DNA of 7,763 bases from the NCBI GenBank assembly GCA_030606165.1, contig JAUWGZ010000060.1:1-7763 (forward strand). Reading direction: 5' to 3'. The first letter of the stretch is position 1. Each line of letters starts with the position of its first letter. Made by a program: the position numbers and the translations under genes. The DNA comes from Dehalococcoidia bacterium. GTDB lineage: Bacteria > Chloroflexota > Dehalococcoidia > GIF9 > AB-539-J10. Shown here piece after piece: positions 1-5,244 of this stretch. The notes under the pieces are model-generated. The model ran no database searches. It was not told the DNA's origin and saw only the letters and a program-made list of their open reading frames with translations.

Positions 1-728
1 TTGACTTTGCTGGATTCACATATATGGGCAAGGTCAGCAACAAGCCCATCGCTTATATCTATAGCGGTTTTAACTCCTTGTTCGATTAAGATTTGCCCTT
101 CTTTTACTTTTGGCATGGGCTGAAAGTGAGCTCGTCTCAAGATATTGCTTATTTCGGGATCTAAGATGGTTTTTTCCTTGAACATTTCTAGGCCGGCTGC
201 CGATAATCCCAGGTATCCTGTGACAGCTATTTGCTCACCAGAACAAGCTGTTGACCTCTTAAGCATCGCTTTGCCTTTGGAGCAGCCTATGACTGTTACA
301 GTGATAACCACATTGGGAGCGGTAGCTACATTACCTCCAACTATAGCCACTCCAAATTCCCTGGCCAGATGCATCATGCTGTTAGTAAATTTGGAGATGT
401 CTTCCACCTCCAGTTCGCCAGGCAGTGCCAGAGAAAGCAAAGCGTACTTGGGAATACCGCCCATGGCAGCTATATCGCTTAGATTTACAGCCAATGCTTT
501 CCAGCCCAATTCCTCCCAGTTAATGACGTCTAGGTCAAAGTGTATATCCTGGACTAGAGTATCTGTAGTAGCTAACTGGATGTGATTGTCGCTTTGCCAG
601 GCAGCAGCGTCGTCACCAATGCCCACTAAAACTTCTTGCCACGGAGTGCGCCCAGAATTTTCATATCTAGCACTGCTACTGCGTATGAGGTTAATCAGGC
701 CAAATTCTCCCAACTCAGATACTTTCAT
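1..728 (-). CDS. thiL: Thiamine-monophosphate kinase ThiL (partial, C-terminus beyond left edge)
   Basis: ThiL phosphorylates thiamine monophosphate with ATP to give thiamine diphosphate, the last step of cofactor synthesis in the cytosol. Reading the minus strand from the ATG at 728 gives 242 uninterrupted codons before the window edge; the family is usually about 320-340 residues, so roughly the last quarter is missing. Family motifs appear in order: MKVSELGEFGLI at the N-terminus, GIGDDAA (residues 36-42), TTDTLVQDIHF, NLSDIAAMGG, VGGN (130-133) and DISDGLVADLAHIC near the edge. An in-frame ATG 11 codons upstream (761) is possible, but the 728 start fits the usual N-terminus and sits just after an extended -10. 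Neither start has a Shine-Dalgarno sequence. The usual GGD motif reads GGN here. The gene diverges from rpsF. Identification is secure. Confidence 0.95.
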   Translation of the reverse strand, partial: MKVSELGEFGLINLIRSSSARYENSGRTPWQEVLVGIGDDAAAWQSDNHIQLATTDTLVQDIHFDLDVINWEELGWKALAVNLSDIAAMGGIPKYALLSLALPGELEVEDISKFTNSMMHLAREFGVAIVGGNVATAPNVVITVTVIGCSKGKAMLKRSTACSGEQIAVTGYLGLSAAGLEMFKEKTILDPEISNILRRAHFQPMPKVKEGQILIEQGVKTAIDISDGLVADLAHICESSKV

Positions 729-735
729 TGGTGGA

Positions 736-744
736 ATTATAACA
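736..744 (-). promoter_or_regulatory. Extended -10 promoter of thiL
   Basis: On the minus strand, TGTTATAAT (744 down to 736) is a perfect extended -10 (TGnTATAAT). No good -35 lies 16-18 nt upstream, as is common for extended -10 promoters. Only 7 nt separate the -10 from the ATG at 728, so transcription should begin at or within a base or two of the start codon. This predicts a leaderless thiL mRNA and supports 728 over the upstream ATG at 761. Called from sequence alone. Confidence 0.6.
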
Positions 745-800
745 CTGGCTTTATTTAACATTCTAGCCGGTAGATATAATAGGTGGCCAAAACATAGGTC

Positions 801-830
801 TTGTTGCCATTTTACTCCCTGTGGTATAAA
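801..830 (+). promoter_or_regulatory. Promoter of the rpsF operon (extended -10, leaderless)
   Basis: A -35-like TTGTTG (801-806) lies 18 nt before TATAAA (825-830). The -10 is preceded by TG one base upstream (TGGTATAAA, 822-830), making it an extended -10. Only 8 nt separate it from the rpsF ATG at 839, so the predicted transcript starts at or within about two bases of the ATG. There is no Shine-Dalgarno sequence in those bases, which agrees with a leaderless mRNA. This is the only convincing promoter I see for the rightward gene block. Confidence 0.65.
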
Positions 831-838
831 ATCTAGAC

Positions 839-1126
839 ATGCGTGATTATGAGCTGGTAGCAATAATTAGTCCCGAAGTTGATGAAGAGGGAGTGTCTAA
901 AATTGTAGACAAGGTGACTCAGTCCATTAATAGCCGTGGTGGGACGGTGGGAGAGATAAAAAACTGGGGGAGAAGAAAGCTGGCTTACCCTCTAAAGAAA
1001 TTTATGGAGGCTGATTATGTTCTAGCTCGCTTTCAGTTAATGCCAAAATCGGTTAAGGAACTTGAAGGAGAAATTAGTGCTTCGGGGGACATTCTGCGAT
1101 ATCTTGTGGTAAAAGTAGAAGATTAA
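839..1126 (+). CDS. rpsF: 30S ribosomal protein S6 (bS6)
   Basis: bS6 binds the central domain of 16S rRNA as a heterodimer with S18, which is encoded two genes downstream. The 95-residue product has the usual length and signatures: N-terminal MRDYELVAIISPEVDEE, the central GGTVGEIKNWGRRKLAYPLKK stretch that precedes the S18-contacting strand, and FMEADYVLARFQL followed by a C-terminal SGDILRYLVVKVED. The ATG at 839 has no Shine-Dalgarno sequence and lies 8 nt after a -10 element, so initiation is probably on a leaderless transcript. One base separates its stop from ssb. It is the first gene of the rightward block. In many bacteria the S6:S18 pair represses this operon through a structure in the rpsF leader; there is no room for such a leader here. 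Confidence 0.97.
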   Translation: MRDYELVAIISPEVDEEGVSKIVDKVTQSINSRGGTVGEIKNWGRRKLAYPLKKFMEADYVLARFQLMPKSVKELEGEISASGDILRYLVVKVED

Positions 1127-1127
1127 T

Positions 1128-1517
1128 ATGGCGAGCTTAAACAAAATAATGCTCATTGGCAACGTAGGTAGTGACCCAGAGATGAGGTACACGCCCAACG
1201 GAAAGGCAGTTACCTCTTTTCGCATGGCTACCAATTATCGTTATAGTAGTCCTGACGGGGAGCGGAGGGAAGAAACAGAATGGTTTAGGGTTAGCGTTTG
1301 GGGCAGGCAAGCTGAAAGCTGTAATCAATTCTTATCCAAAGGGAGACGAGTTTATGTTGAAGGGAGGTTACAGTCTCGCAATTGGGAAGGGCAAGATGGG
1401 CAGATGCGTACTAGCCTTGAAGTGTCAGCAAACCGAGTAATTTTCCTCGACAGAGCGGCTCCGGTTTCCCCAGCCGAAGAAGGGGAGCTTGAGCCTGAAG
1501 ATTTACCCTTTGACTAA
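1128..1517 (+). CDS. ssb: Single-stranded DNA-binding protein SSB
   Basis: SSB coats single-stranded DNA during replication, repair and recombination, and recruits partner enzymes through its C-terminal tail. The 129-residue product starts with the OB-fold signature MASLNKIMLIGNVGSDPEMRY, followed by GKAVTSFRMATNYRY, EETEWFRVSVWGRQAESCNQFLSKGRRVYVEGRLQSRNW and ANRVIFLD (OB fold about residues 1-108). A short linker leads to an acidic tail, EEGELEPEDLPFD. The tail is recognisable, but one Asp follows the Phe that is normally the last residue. The usual Gly/Pro/Gln-rich linker is nearly absent, making this a compact SSB. The gene lies between rpsF and rpsR as in many bacteria. The start is one base after the rpsF stop with only a weak purine stretch upstream, so translation is probably coupled. 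Confidence 0.97.
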   Translation: MASLNKIMLIGNVGSDPEMRYTPNGKAVTSFRMATNYRYSSPDGERREETEWFRVSVWGRQAESCNQFLSKGRRVYVEGRLQSRNWEGQDGQMRTSLEVSANRVIFLDRAAPVSPAEEGELEPEDLPFD

Positions 1518-1521
1518 AATA

Positions 1522-1535
1522 AAGGAGAAGGAGAT
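1522..1535 (+). promoter_or_regulatory. Double Shine-Dalgarno before the rpsR TTG start
   Basis: Two AAGGAG copies lie in tandem (1522-1527 and 1528-1533) just before the TTG at 1536. The first has a normal 8-nt spacing; the second is too close (2 nt). This strong site decides the TTG as the start, since the next in-frame ATG (residue 33) lies inside the conserved S18 core. Confidence 0.75.
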
Positions 1536-1844
1536 TTGGCTTATACTGGAAGAGTAGCTAATACTAGAAGAGCAAGAGGTACGAGGAACTTCATCGCCAG
1601 GCCAGCAATCTGTCCCTTTTGCAAGGGGCGTATGAAAATCGACTATAAAGATGTTTCTGTGTTATCTCGCTATATTTCCAATCAGGGCAAGATTGTGTCG
1701 CGGCGGAGGAGCAGAAGCTGTGCTAAACATCAAAGAAGCTTAGCACAAGCTATAAAGAGGGCTCGTTATCTCGCTATGTTACCTTACGCACCAAGCCATA
1801 TTTGGAAAACAGGAGGCGTAGGCCTATCCCGTTCGACAGTTTAA
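1536..1844 (+). CDS. rpsR: 30S ribosomal protein S18 (bS18), with C-terminal extension
   Basis: bS18 pairs with S6 on the 30S platform. Translation from a TTG with a strong Shine-Dalgarno sequence gives 102 residues. The core is typical: a basic N-terminus, CPFC (residues 26-29), IDYKDVSVLSRYISNQGKIVSRRRS, CAKHQ (62-66) and RSLAQAIKRARYLAMLPYA. C26/C29 with C62/H65 forms a zinc-binding-type Cys3His set, as in the zinc-bound form of S18; metal binding is inferred. S18 commonly ends soon after LLPY and is about 70-90 residues long. Here it continues with APSHIWKTGGVGLSRSTV, an unusual tail. The gene follows ssb as expected, but rplI, which often comes next, is absent; rpmH starts 3 nt after the stop. 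Confidence 0.95.
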   Translation: MAYTGRVANTRRARGTRNFIARPAICPFCKGRMKIDYKDVSVLSRYISNQGKIVSRRRSRSCAKHQRSLAQAIKRARYLAMLPYAPSHIWKTGGVGLSRSTV

Positions 1845-1847
1845 AGA

Positions 1848-1988
1848 ATGCCAAAGCGTACTTATCAACCGAAGAAAATTTCCCGGAGGCGCAGCTTAGG
1901 TTTTCGTGCTAGAATGGCCACTCGAGCTGGAAGACGAGTGCTTAAAGCAAGGCGCCTTAAGGGGAGGTATAGGCTGACCCCAGTTTAA
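1848..1988 (+). CDS. rpmH: 50S ribosomal protein L34 (bL34)
   Basis: This short gene encodes 46 residues: MPKRTYQPKKISRRRSLGFR, then ARMATRAGRRVLKARRLKGRYRLTPV. It matches bL34 almost throughout (KRTYQP, GFRARM, GRRVLKARR.KGR), has the usual length and is strongly basic. L34 is one of the smallest proteins of the large ribosomal subunit and lies buried in 23S rRNA. The ATG comes 3 nt after the rpsR stop and has no good Shine-Dalgarno sequence at normal distance; an AGGAGG lies 31 nt upstream, inside rpsR. Coupled translation from rpsR is therefore likely. rnpA follows after 9 nt, the near-universal rpmH-rnpA pair. No dnaA lies upstream, although that is its neighbour in many bacteria. Confidence 0.97.
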   Translation: MPKRTYQPKKISRRRSLGFRARMATRAGRRVLKARRLKGRYRLTPV

Positions 1989-1997
1989 CTCTATCCT

Positions 1998-2345
1998 GTG
2001 AAGGAGCCTCGTTTTTTAACTAATAGAGCCCAATATACTTTAGTTTATCGACAAGGCAAGGTATGGGCAACCAACTTGCTAGTGATGAAGGCGATGCCCA
2101 ATGGTTTAAGTCTAAGCCGATATGGTTTTTCCGTGACCAAAAAGGTAGGTAAGGCAGTGCAGCGTAATCGCTTGAAGAGGTTACTCAGGGAAATAATGAG
2201 ACTGCAATCGCTCAGGCCGGGATGGGATATCGTCTTCATTGCTCGGTCTGTAGCAGTCAATACTGATTATCACCAGCTAGAGAGGGCAGTAACCAAGCTT
2301 TTAGCTCGGGCGCAATTGTTGGAGAGTAACGAATGCCTCAATTAG
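1998..2345 (+). CDS. rnpA: Ribonuclease P protein component RnpA
   Basis: RnpA is the small basic protein that helps the RNase P RNA bind and cleave the 5' leader of precursor tRNAs. The 115-residue product has the usual length. It starts MKEPRFLTNRAQYTLVYRQGK, corresponding to the helix 1 and central-cleft region, then has YGFSVTKKVGKAVQRNRLKRLLRE, which contains the family RNR motif (residues 56-58), and later WDIVFIARSVA. The start is GTG, 9 nt after the rpmH stop, with no clear Shine-Dalgarno sequence, so translation is probably coupled. The last 13 nt overlap yidD in another frame. The order rpmH-rnpA-yidD is standard and supports the call. Confidence 0.95.
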   Translation: MKEPRFLTNRAQYTLVYRQGKVWATNLLVMKAMPNGLSLSRYGFSVTKKVGKAVQRNRLKRLLREIMRLQSLRPGWDIVFIARSVAVNTDYHQLERAVTKLLARAQLLESNECLN

Positions 2346-2542
2346 CTCTGGATTTAATTAAATTGTACCAGAACACAGTGTCGAAGATGCTCCCTTCTGT
2401 TTGTCGTTTCCAGCCTACATGCTCTCAATATGCTTTTGAGGCAATAAAAAGACATGGGTTTGCCCGAGGTAGCTGGCTGGCAGCCAAGAGGATAACTCGA
2501 TGCAATCCCTTCTCTAAAGGTGGCTATGACCCAGTACCTTAA
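2333..2542 (+). CDS. yidD: Membrane protein insertion efficiency factor YidD
   Basis: YidD is a small protein of the inner membrane face that aids YidC-dependent insertion of membrane proteins. The 69-residue product carries the whole family signature: LIKLYQNTVSKMLPSVCRFQPTCSQYAFEAIKRHG near the N-terminus and RITRCNPFSKGGYDPVP at the very end. Cysteines 24, 30 and 57 are the conserved set. The N-terminal amphipathic helix (about residues 3-20) is the likely membrane anchor. The start ATG lies 13 nt inside rnpA and has a GGAG Shine-Dalgarno element at 2321-2324 with 8-nt spacing. In most genomes yidC follows directly; here a lipoprotein gene comes between them, starting 8 nt after the yidD stop. 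Confidence 0.96.
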   Translation: MPQLALDLIKLYQNTVSKMLPSVCRFQPTCSQYAFEAIKRHGFARGSWLAAKRITRCNPFSKGGYDPVP

Positions 2543-2550
2543 GTTGTAGA

Positions 2551-3750
2551 ATGAAGCAACCAAAGATATTGTTCCTCGTTGTAATTGCTCTTTTGCCCTT
2601 GACACTGGTTTCCTGTGTTTCAGGTGGGACTCAGTCGGCGAGGGGATGGCCAGGAACTATAGTTCACGACGGTATCATCTATGCTGGCTCCACGGATGGC
2701 AGTGTGGTGGCGATAAATTCGTCAACTGAAAATCTAGAATGGTCTTATTCCATCGCCCTGGTCACCGCACCCTCCAGCTTCTTATCATGTGGCCAGACAT
2801 CGGCTCCAACTGCTATATATGGGACACCGGTTGTAGATAGAGATATAGTTTACATTGGCACCTATAGTGGCCAGGTTCTGGCATTGAACATGTTGGCTAG
2901 AAGCCAGAATTTGACCTTTCCTCAGCAAAGGTATGGTGAATGGAAATGGGATTGTCCTATAGATAATGCAGAAAGCAATGCTATAGTAGCTGACCTGTTA
3001 CTGAGCGAGGATGCCATATATGTAAGCAGCTCCAATGGCAGGGTGTATTCTCTGGATAAGGAATTCGGTGATTTAAATTGGGAATCAAAGATCTTAGACG
3101 AAAAACATAGAAAGCTATGGACCTCCCCGGTAATTCAAGGTAATACTCTTTATGTCAGTACTTACGATGGTCATATCTATGCTTTATTGTTAGAAACGGG
3201 GGAGTTATTGGACTGGTTTTTTGAATCAGAGGCAGGCTTCACTTCTTCACCAGTGATTGACGAAGATACTATATTTTTGGGCTCGTTTGACCGCTATCTT
3301 TATGCCGTAAAAATAGGTAGTGATTTGCCAATGTGGAAATTTCCCCAGGAGGAACCGGCCGGTAATTGGTTCTGGGCGTCTCCTATAGTCAATGAAGGCA
3401 TCGTTTATGCTGGCTGTCTCGATGGCAGAGTTTATGCTATTGAGGCAAAAACAGGGGGAAAATTGTGGGAGTTTGATGCTGGAAACGCTATAGTTTCCTC
3501 GCCTGTTTTGATGGATAATCTACTAATAGTAACTGATGAATCAGGCACTGTATATGTTTTTGACCTCAGCGTCGAACTTGAGGACGAGGCAGCGCCGTTG
3601 AAGGTTATCTCAATTGAGGCTGATGTTAGAAGTTCCTTTTGTGCTCAAGAAGGTCTGGTTTATATTCGAGGTGAAGATAACTGGATATATGTTGTGGATA
3701 TTGATAGTGGAGAAGTGAGTTGGAAAGTCCCTTTGACTATTGAAGAGTGA
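2551..3750 (+). CDS. Secreted lipoprotein with eight-bladed PQQ-type beta-propeller
   Basis: This 399-residue protein has a lipoprotein signal peptide: two lysines, a hydrophobic stretch (residues 6-20) and the lipobox LVSC with Cys22. The rest reads as about eight propeller blades, each with a pattern like SPV...IYVG..DG.VYAL....G...W. They start near residues 37, 90, 143, 190, 231, 275, 315 and 361. This matches PQQ-like/BamB-type propellers. BamB is an outer-membrane assembly lipoprotein, and true quinoprotein dehydrogenases also have eight blades, but I see no further catalytic domain and claim no enzyme activity. Cys80 and Cys135 could form a disulfide outside the cell. It lies 8 nt after yidD and 12 nt before yidC, so it is probably cotranscribed and may act as an extracytoplasmic scaffold in protein insertion or folding. 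Fold and export are fairly sure; function is unknown. Confidence 0.85.
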   Translation: MKQPKILFLVVIALLPLTLVSCVSGGTQSARGWPGTIVHDGIIYAGSTDGSVVAINSSTENLEWSYSIALVTAPSSFLSCGQTSAPTAIYGTPVVDRDIVYIGTYSGQVLALNMLARSQNLTFPQQRYGEWKWDCPIDNAESNAIVADLLLSEDAIYVSSSNGRVYSLDKEFGDLNWESKILDEKHRKLWTSPVIQGNTLYVSTYDGHIYALLLETGELLDWFFESEAGFTSSPVIDEDTIFLGSFDRYLYAVKIGSDLPMWKFPQEEPAGNWFWASPIVNEGIVYAGCLDGRVYAIEAKTGGKLWEFDAGNAIVSSPVLMDNLLIVTDESGTVYVFDLSVELEDEAAPLKVISIEADVRSSFCAQEGLVYIRGEDNWIYVVDIDSGEVSWKVPLTIEE

Positions 3751-3761
3751 GGGTCGCACCC
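3751..3761 (+). promoter_or_regulatory. Small hairpin over the yidC Shine-Dalgarno
   Basis: Between the lipoprotein stop and the yidC ATG lies GGGT-CGC-ACCC, a perfect 4-bp stem with a 3-nt loop. The only Shine-Dalgarno-like sequence for yidC, GAGGG (3749-3753), shares its last three bases with the stem. The stem is short, so its stability is uncertain; it could still link yidC initiation to ribosomes finishing the upstream gene. Confidence 0.35.
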
Positions 3762-3762
3762 C

Positions 3763-4506
3763 ATGATAGAAGTATGGCATTTAATTATAGGTAACCCGGT
3801 ACTTAATGTGTTGATTGCCTTGAGCCACCTCTTATCTGGTGAATTTGGGTTAGCAATCATTGCCCTTACTATTATCGTTCGTTTAATCTCCTGGCCTCTT
3901 ACAAAACGCCAACTTAATTCAAGCAAAGCTTTGCAGGATATGCAGCCGAAGATTCAAGAACTGCAGAAGAAATATGGTAAAAATAAGCAAAAGCTTCAGC
4001 AAGAAATGATGAAGCTTTATAAGGAAGCCGGGGTAAACCCTCTGGGCTGCTTATGGCCTATGTTGATTCAGTTTCCTATCTGGATTGCTCTCTATCAAGC
4101 CATCATGAGAGCTCTGGCTACCACGCCCGAGAACTTACTTGATTTAGCTCATCGGCTTTACTCTTGGGACATAGTGAATCAAGCGATTCCTTTAAATAGC
4201 CATTTTTTGTGGCTTGATTTAGGACAACCTGACCCATATATGATTTTAGCTATTATAGTTGGTGGCACAATGTGGGTACAGCAGAAGATGACCCAGGCAC
4301 CAGCCATTGACCCAGGGCAGCAGTCCACAAGCAGGATGATGTTGCTGATGATGCCTCTCATGTTTGGCTTCCTCACCTTGATGTTCCCCAGTGGCTTGGC
4401 TCTCTATTGGGCAGTTTCCAATGTGATTGGCATTATAACTCAATATTTCGTCACTGGTGGCTGGGGTTATCTTAAATTCCGTTCCCCATTTCAGTCAACA
4501 CAGTGA
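3763..4506 (+). CDS. yidC: Membrane protein insertase YidC/Oxa1 family
   Basis: YidC inserts and folds proteins in the cytoplasmic membrane, alone or with SecYEG. The 247-residue product is the short form without the large periplasmic domain of E. coli YidC. After a short N-terminus and a hydrophobic stretch (about residues 8-24) comes the conserved core: FGLAIIALTIIVRLISWPLT (28-47) with the family arginine at R40 in the hydrophilic groove; a cytoplasmic hairpin rich in Gln and Lys (about 51-88); NPLGCLWPMLIQFPIWIALYQAI (92-114); and two further membrane stretches (about 157-175 and 191-230) with FPSGLALYWAVSN (208-220). No lipobox is seen, unlike many Gram-positive homologues. It lies 12 nt after the propeller lipoprotein and 79 nt before jag, its common partner gene. 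Confidence 0.96.
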   Translation: MIEVWHLIIGNPVLNVLIALSHLLSGEFGLAIIALTIIVRLISWPLTKRQLNSSKALQDMQPKIQELQKKYGKNKQKLQQEMMKLYKEAGVNPLGCLWPMLIQFPIWIALYQAIMRALATTPENLLDLAHRLYSWDIVNQAIPLNSHFLWLDLGQPDPYMILAIIVGGTMWVQQKMTQAPAIDPGQQSTSRMMLLMMPLMFGFLTLMFPSGLALYWAVSNVIGIITQYFVTGGWGYLKFRSPFQSTQ

Positions 4507-4585
4507 AAGGAAAAAGAACTAGCATTGTAGAGATGCTCGCAAGTTGTGCTGGTAATAAAGCAAATTGCTAAAGGGAAATCGGACT
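4507..4585 (+). other. yidC-jag intergenic gap with two small hairpins and the jag Shine-Dalgarno
   Basis: This 79-nt gap is the longest in the rightward block. It can form AGCAT (4521-4525) with ATGCT (4533-4537) around a 7-nt loop, and AGCA (4559-4562) with TGCT (4566-4569) around a 3-nt loop. Neither is followed by a T run, so they do not look like terminators. AAGGG at 4571-4575, 10 nt before the ATG at 4586, is the probable jag ribosome binding site. I see no convincing promoter. Confidence 0.45.
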
Positions 4586-5242
4586 ATGGAAGGGATTGAG
4601 ATAGTAGCTGCGACAGTAGAACAGGCGATAGAGAAAGCAGAGGCACAGCTAGGGCTGAGCCGGGACCAATTTGAGGTAGAGGTTGTTAGAGAGGAGAAGT
4701 CGGGTATTTTAGGAGGAAAAGGCAAAGAGGCTTTAATCAGGGTGACTCCAGTAACCCCGCCAGAAAAGGCCTGCCCTGAGCTTGTCGAAGGGGATGCGGT
4801 CAAGGTGGTCACAGAAATTTTAGATACGCTGCTTGGATTGCTGGGTGTAACAGGCAAGGTTGAAGTGCTATCCGATGAGATACCCCTAGCTTTGGATATC
4901 ACGGGTGACGATTTGGGTATCTTGATTGGTCGGCGAGGTCAGACCCTAGCTTGCTTGGAATATATTACCAAGCTCATAGTAGTTGGACGGTTAAAGGCCT
5001 GGCTGCCGTTAACAGTTGATGTTGGCGGATACAAAAAACGCCGTCGTGATTCCTTGCAAAGACTAGCCCTATATCTAGCTGAGCAGGTGAAATCAAGACG
5101 CCGTGCCATAACCATAGAGCCAATGCCTGCTAACGAACGCCGTATCGTTCATTTAACTCTAGCTGATAATCCCGATGTAACGACTCAGAGCATAGGTGAG
5201 GGTGAGGGCAGGAAAGTGGTTATTTTACTGAGACAGGGTTAG
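4586..5242 (+). CDS. jag: RNA-binding protein Jag/KhpB (Jag_N-KH-R3H)
   Basis: Jag (KhpB) is a cytosolic RNA-binding protein, encoded beside yidC in many bacteria and linked to cell elongation and division in Gram-positive species. The 218-residue product has three domains: Jag_N (about 1-53, with VREEKSGILGGKGKEALIRV), a KH domain (about 70-147) with its GxxG loop G115-R-R-G118, and R3H (about 150-215) with MPANERRIVHLTLADNPDVTT. The R3H residues R and H are present in NERRIVH. I choose the ATG at 4586 because AAGGG lies 10 nt upstream; a TTG at 4565 would add seven residues but lies within a small hairpin. The linker between Jag_N and KH carries an in-frame repeat encoding ACPELVEG (62-69). 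ileS begins 2 nt after the stop. Confidence 0.94.
   Translation: MEGIEIVAATVEQAIEKAEAQLGLSRDQFEVEVVREEKSGILGGKGKEALIRVTPVTPPEKACPELVEGDAVKVVTEILDTLLGLLGVTGKVEVLSDEIPLALDITGDDLGILIGRRGQTLACLEYITKLIVVGRLKAWLPLTVDVGGYKKRRRDSLQRLALYLAEQVKSRRRAITIEPMPANERRIVHLTLADNPDVTTQSIGEGEGRKVVILLRQG
4774..4792 (+). repeat. Dispersed REP-like repeat captured inside jag
   Basis: CCCTGAGCTTGTCGAAGGG is an imperfect palindrome whose outer four bases pair (CCCT with AGGG). Its core, TGAGCTTGTCGAAGG or the reverse CCTTCGACAAGCTCA, is recognised from memory as a short repeat found in many copies, often between genes, in several environmental bacterial genomes including Chloroflexota. It is read in frame as part of A-C-P-E-L-V-E-G in the linker between two Jag domains and causes no frameshift. 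This window has only this one clear copy, so calling it a repeat depends on prior knowledge. Confidence 0.6.
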
Positions 5243-5244
5243 CC

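Noticed and set aside
145..846. Two abutting plus-strand open frames (145-585 and 586-846) opposite thiL
   Set aside because: They lie antisense to a clear ThiL reading frame with all its motifs, and their translations show no recognisable domain. The second also runs across the promoter region.
1829..1840. TTCGACA near the end of rpsR, resembling half of the repeat in jag
   Set aside because: Only about seven bases match the repeat core and the flanks differ, so chance is the simplest explanation.
2551..3750. Propeller protein as a PQQ-dependent dehydrogenase
   Set aside because: The blades fit the PQQ-like fold, but there is no cytochrome domain and no recognisable cofactor-site motif, so an enzyme call is not supported.
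4507..4585. Possible intrinsic terminator or internal promoter between yidC and jag
   Set aside because: The hairpins are 4-5 bp and lack a T run. TGGTAATAA resembles a weak -10 but has no convincing -35.
4519..4902. Minus-strand open frame over the start of jag
   Set aside because: It is a shadow of jag; its odd STSSGQ peptide is simply the reverse reading of the captured repeat.
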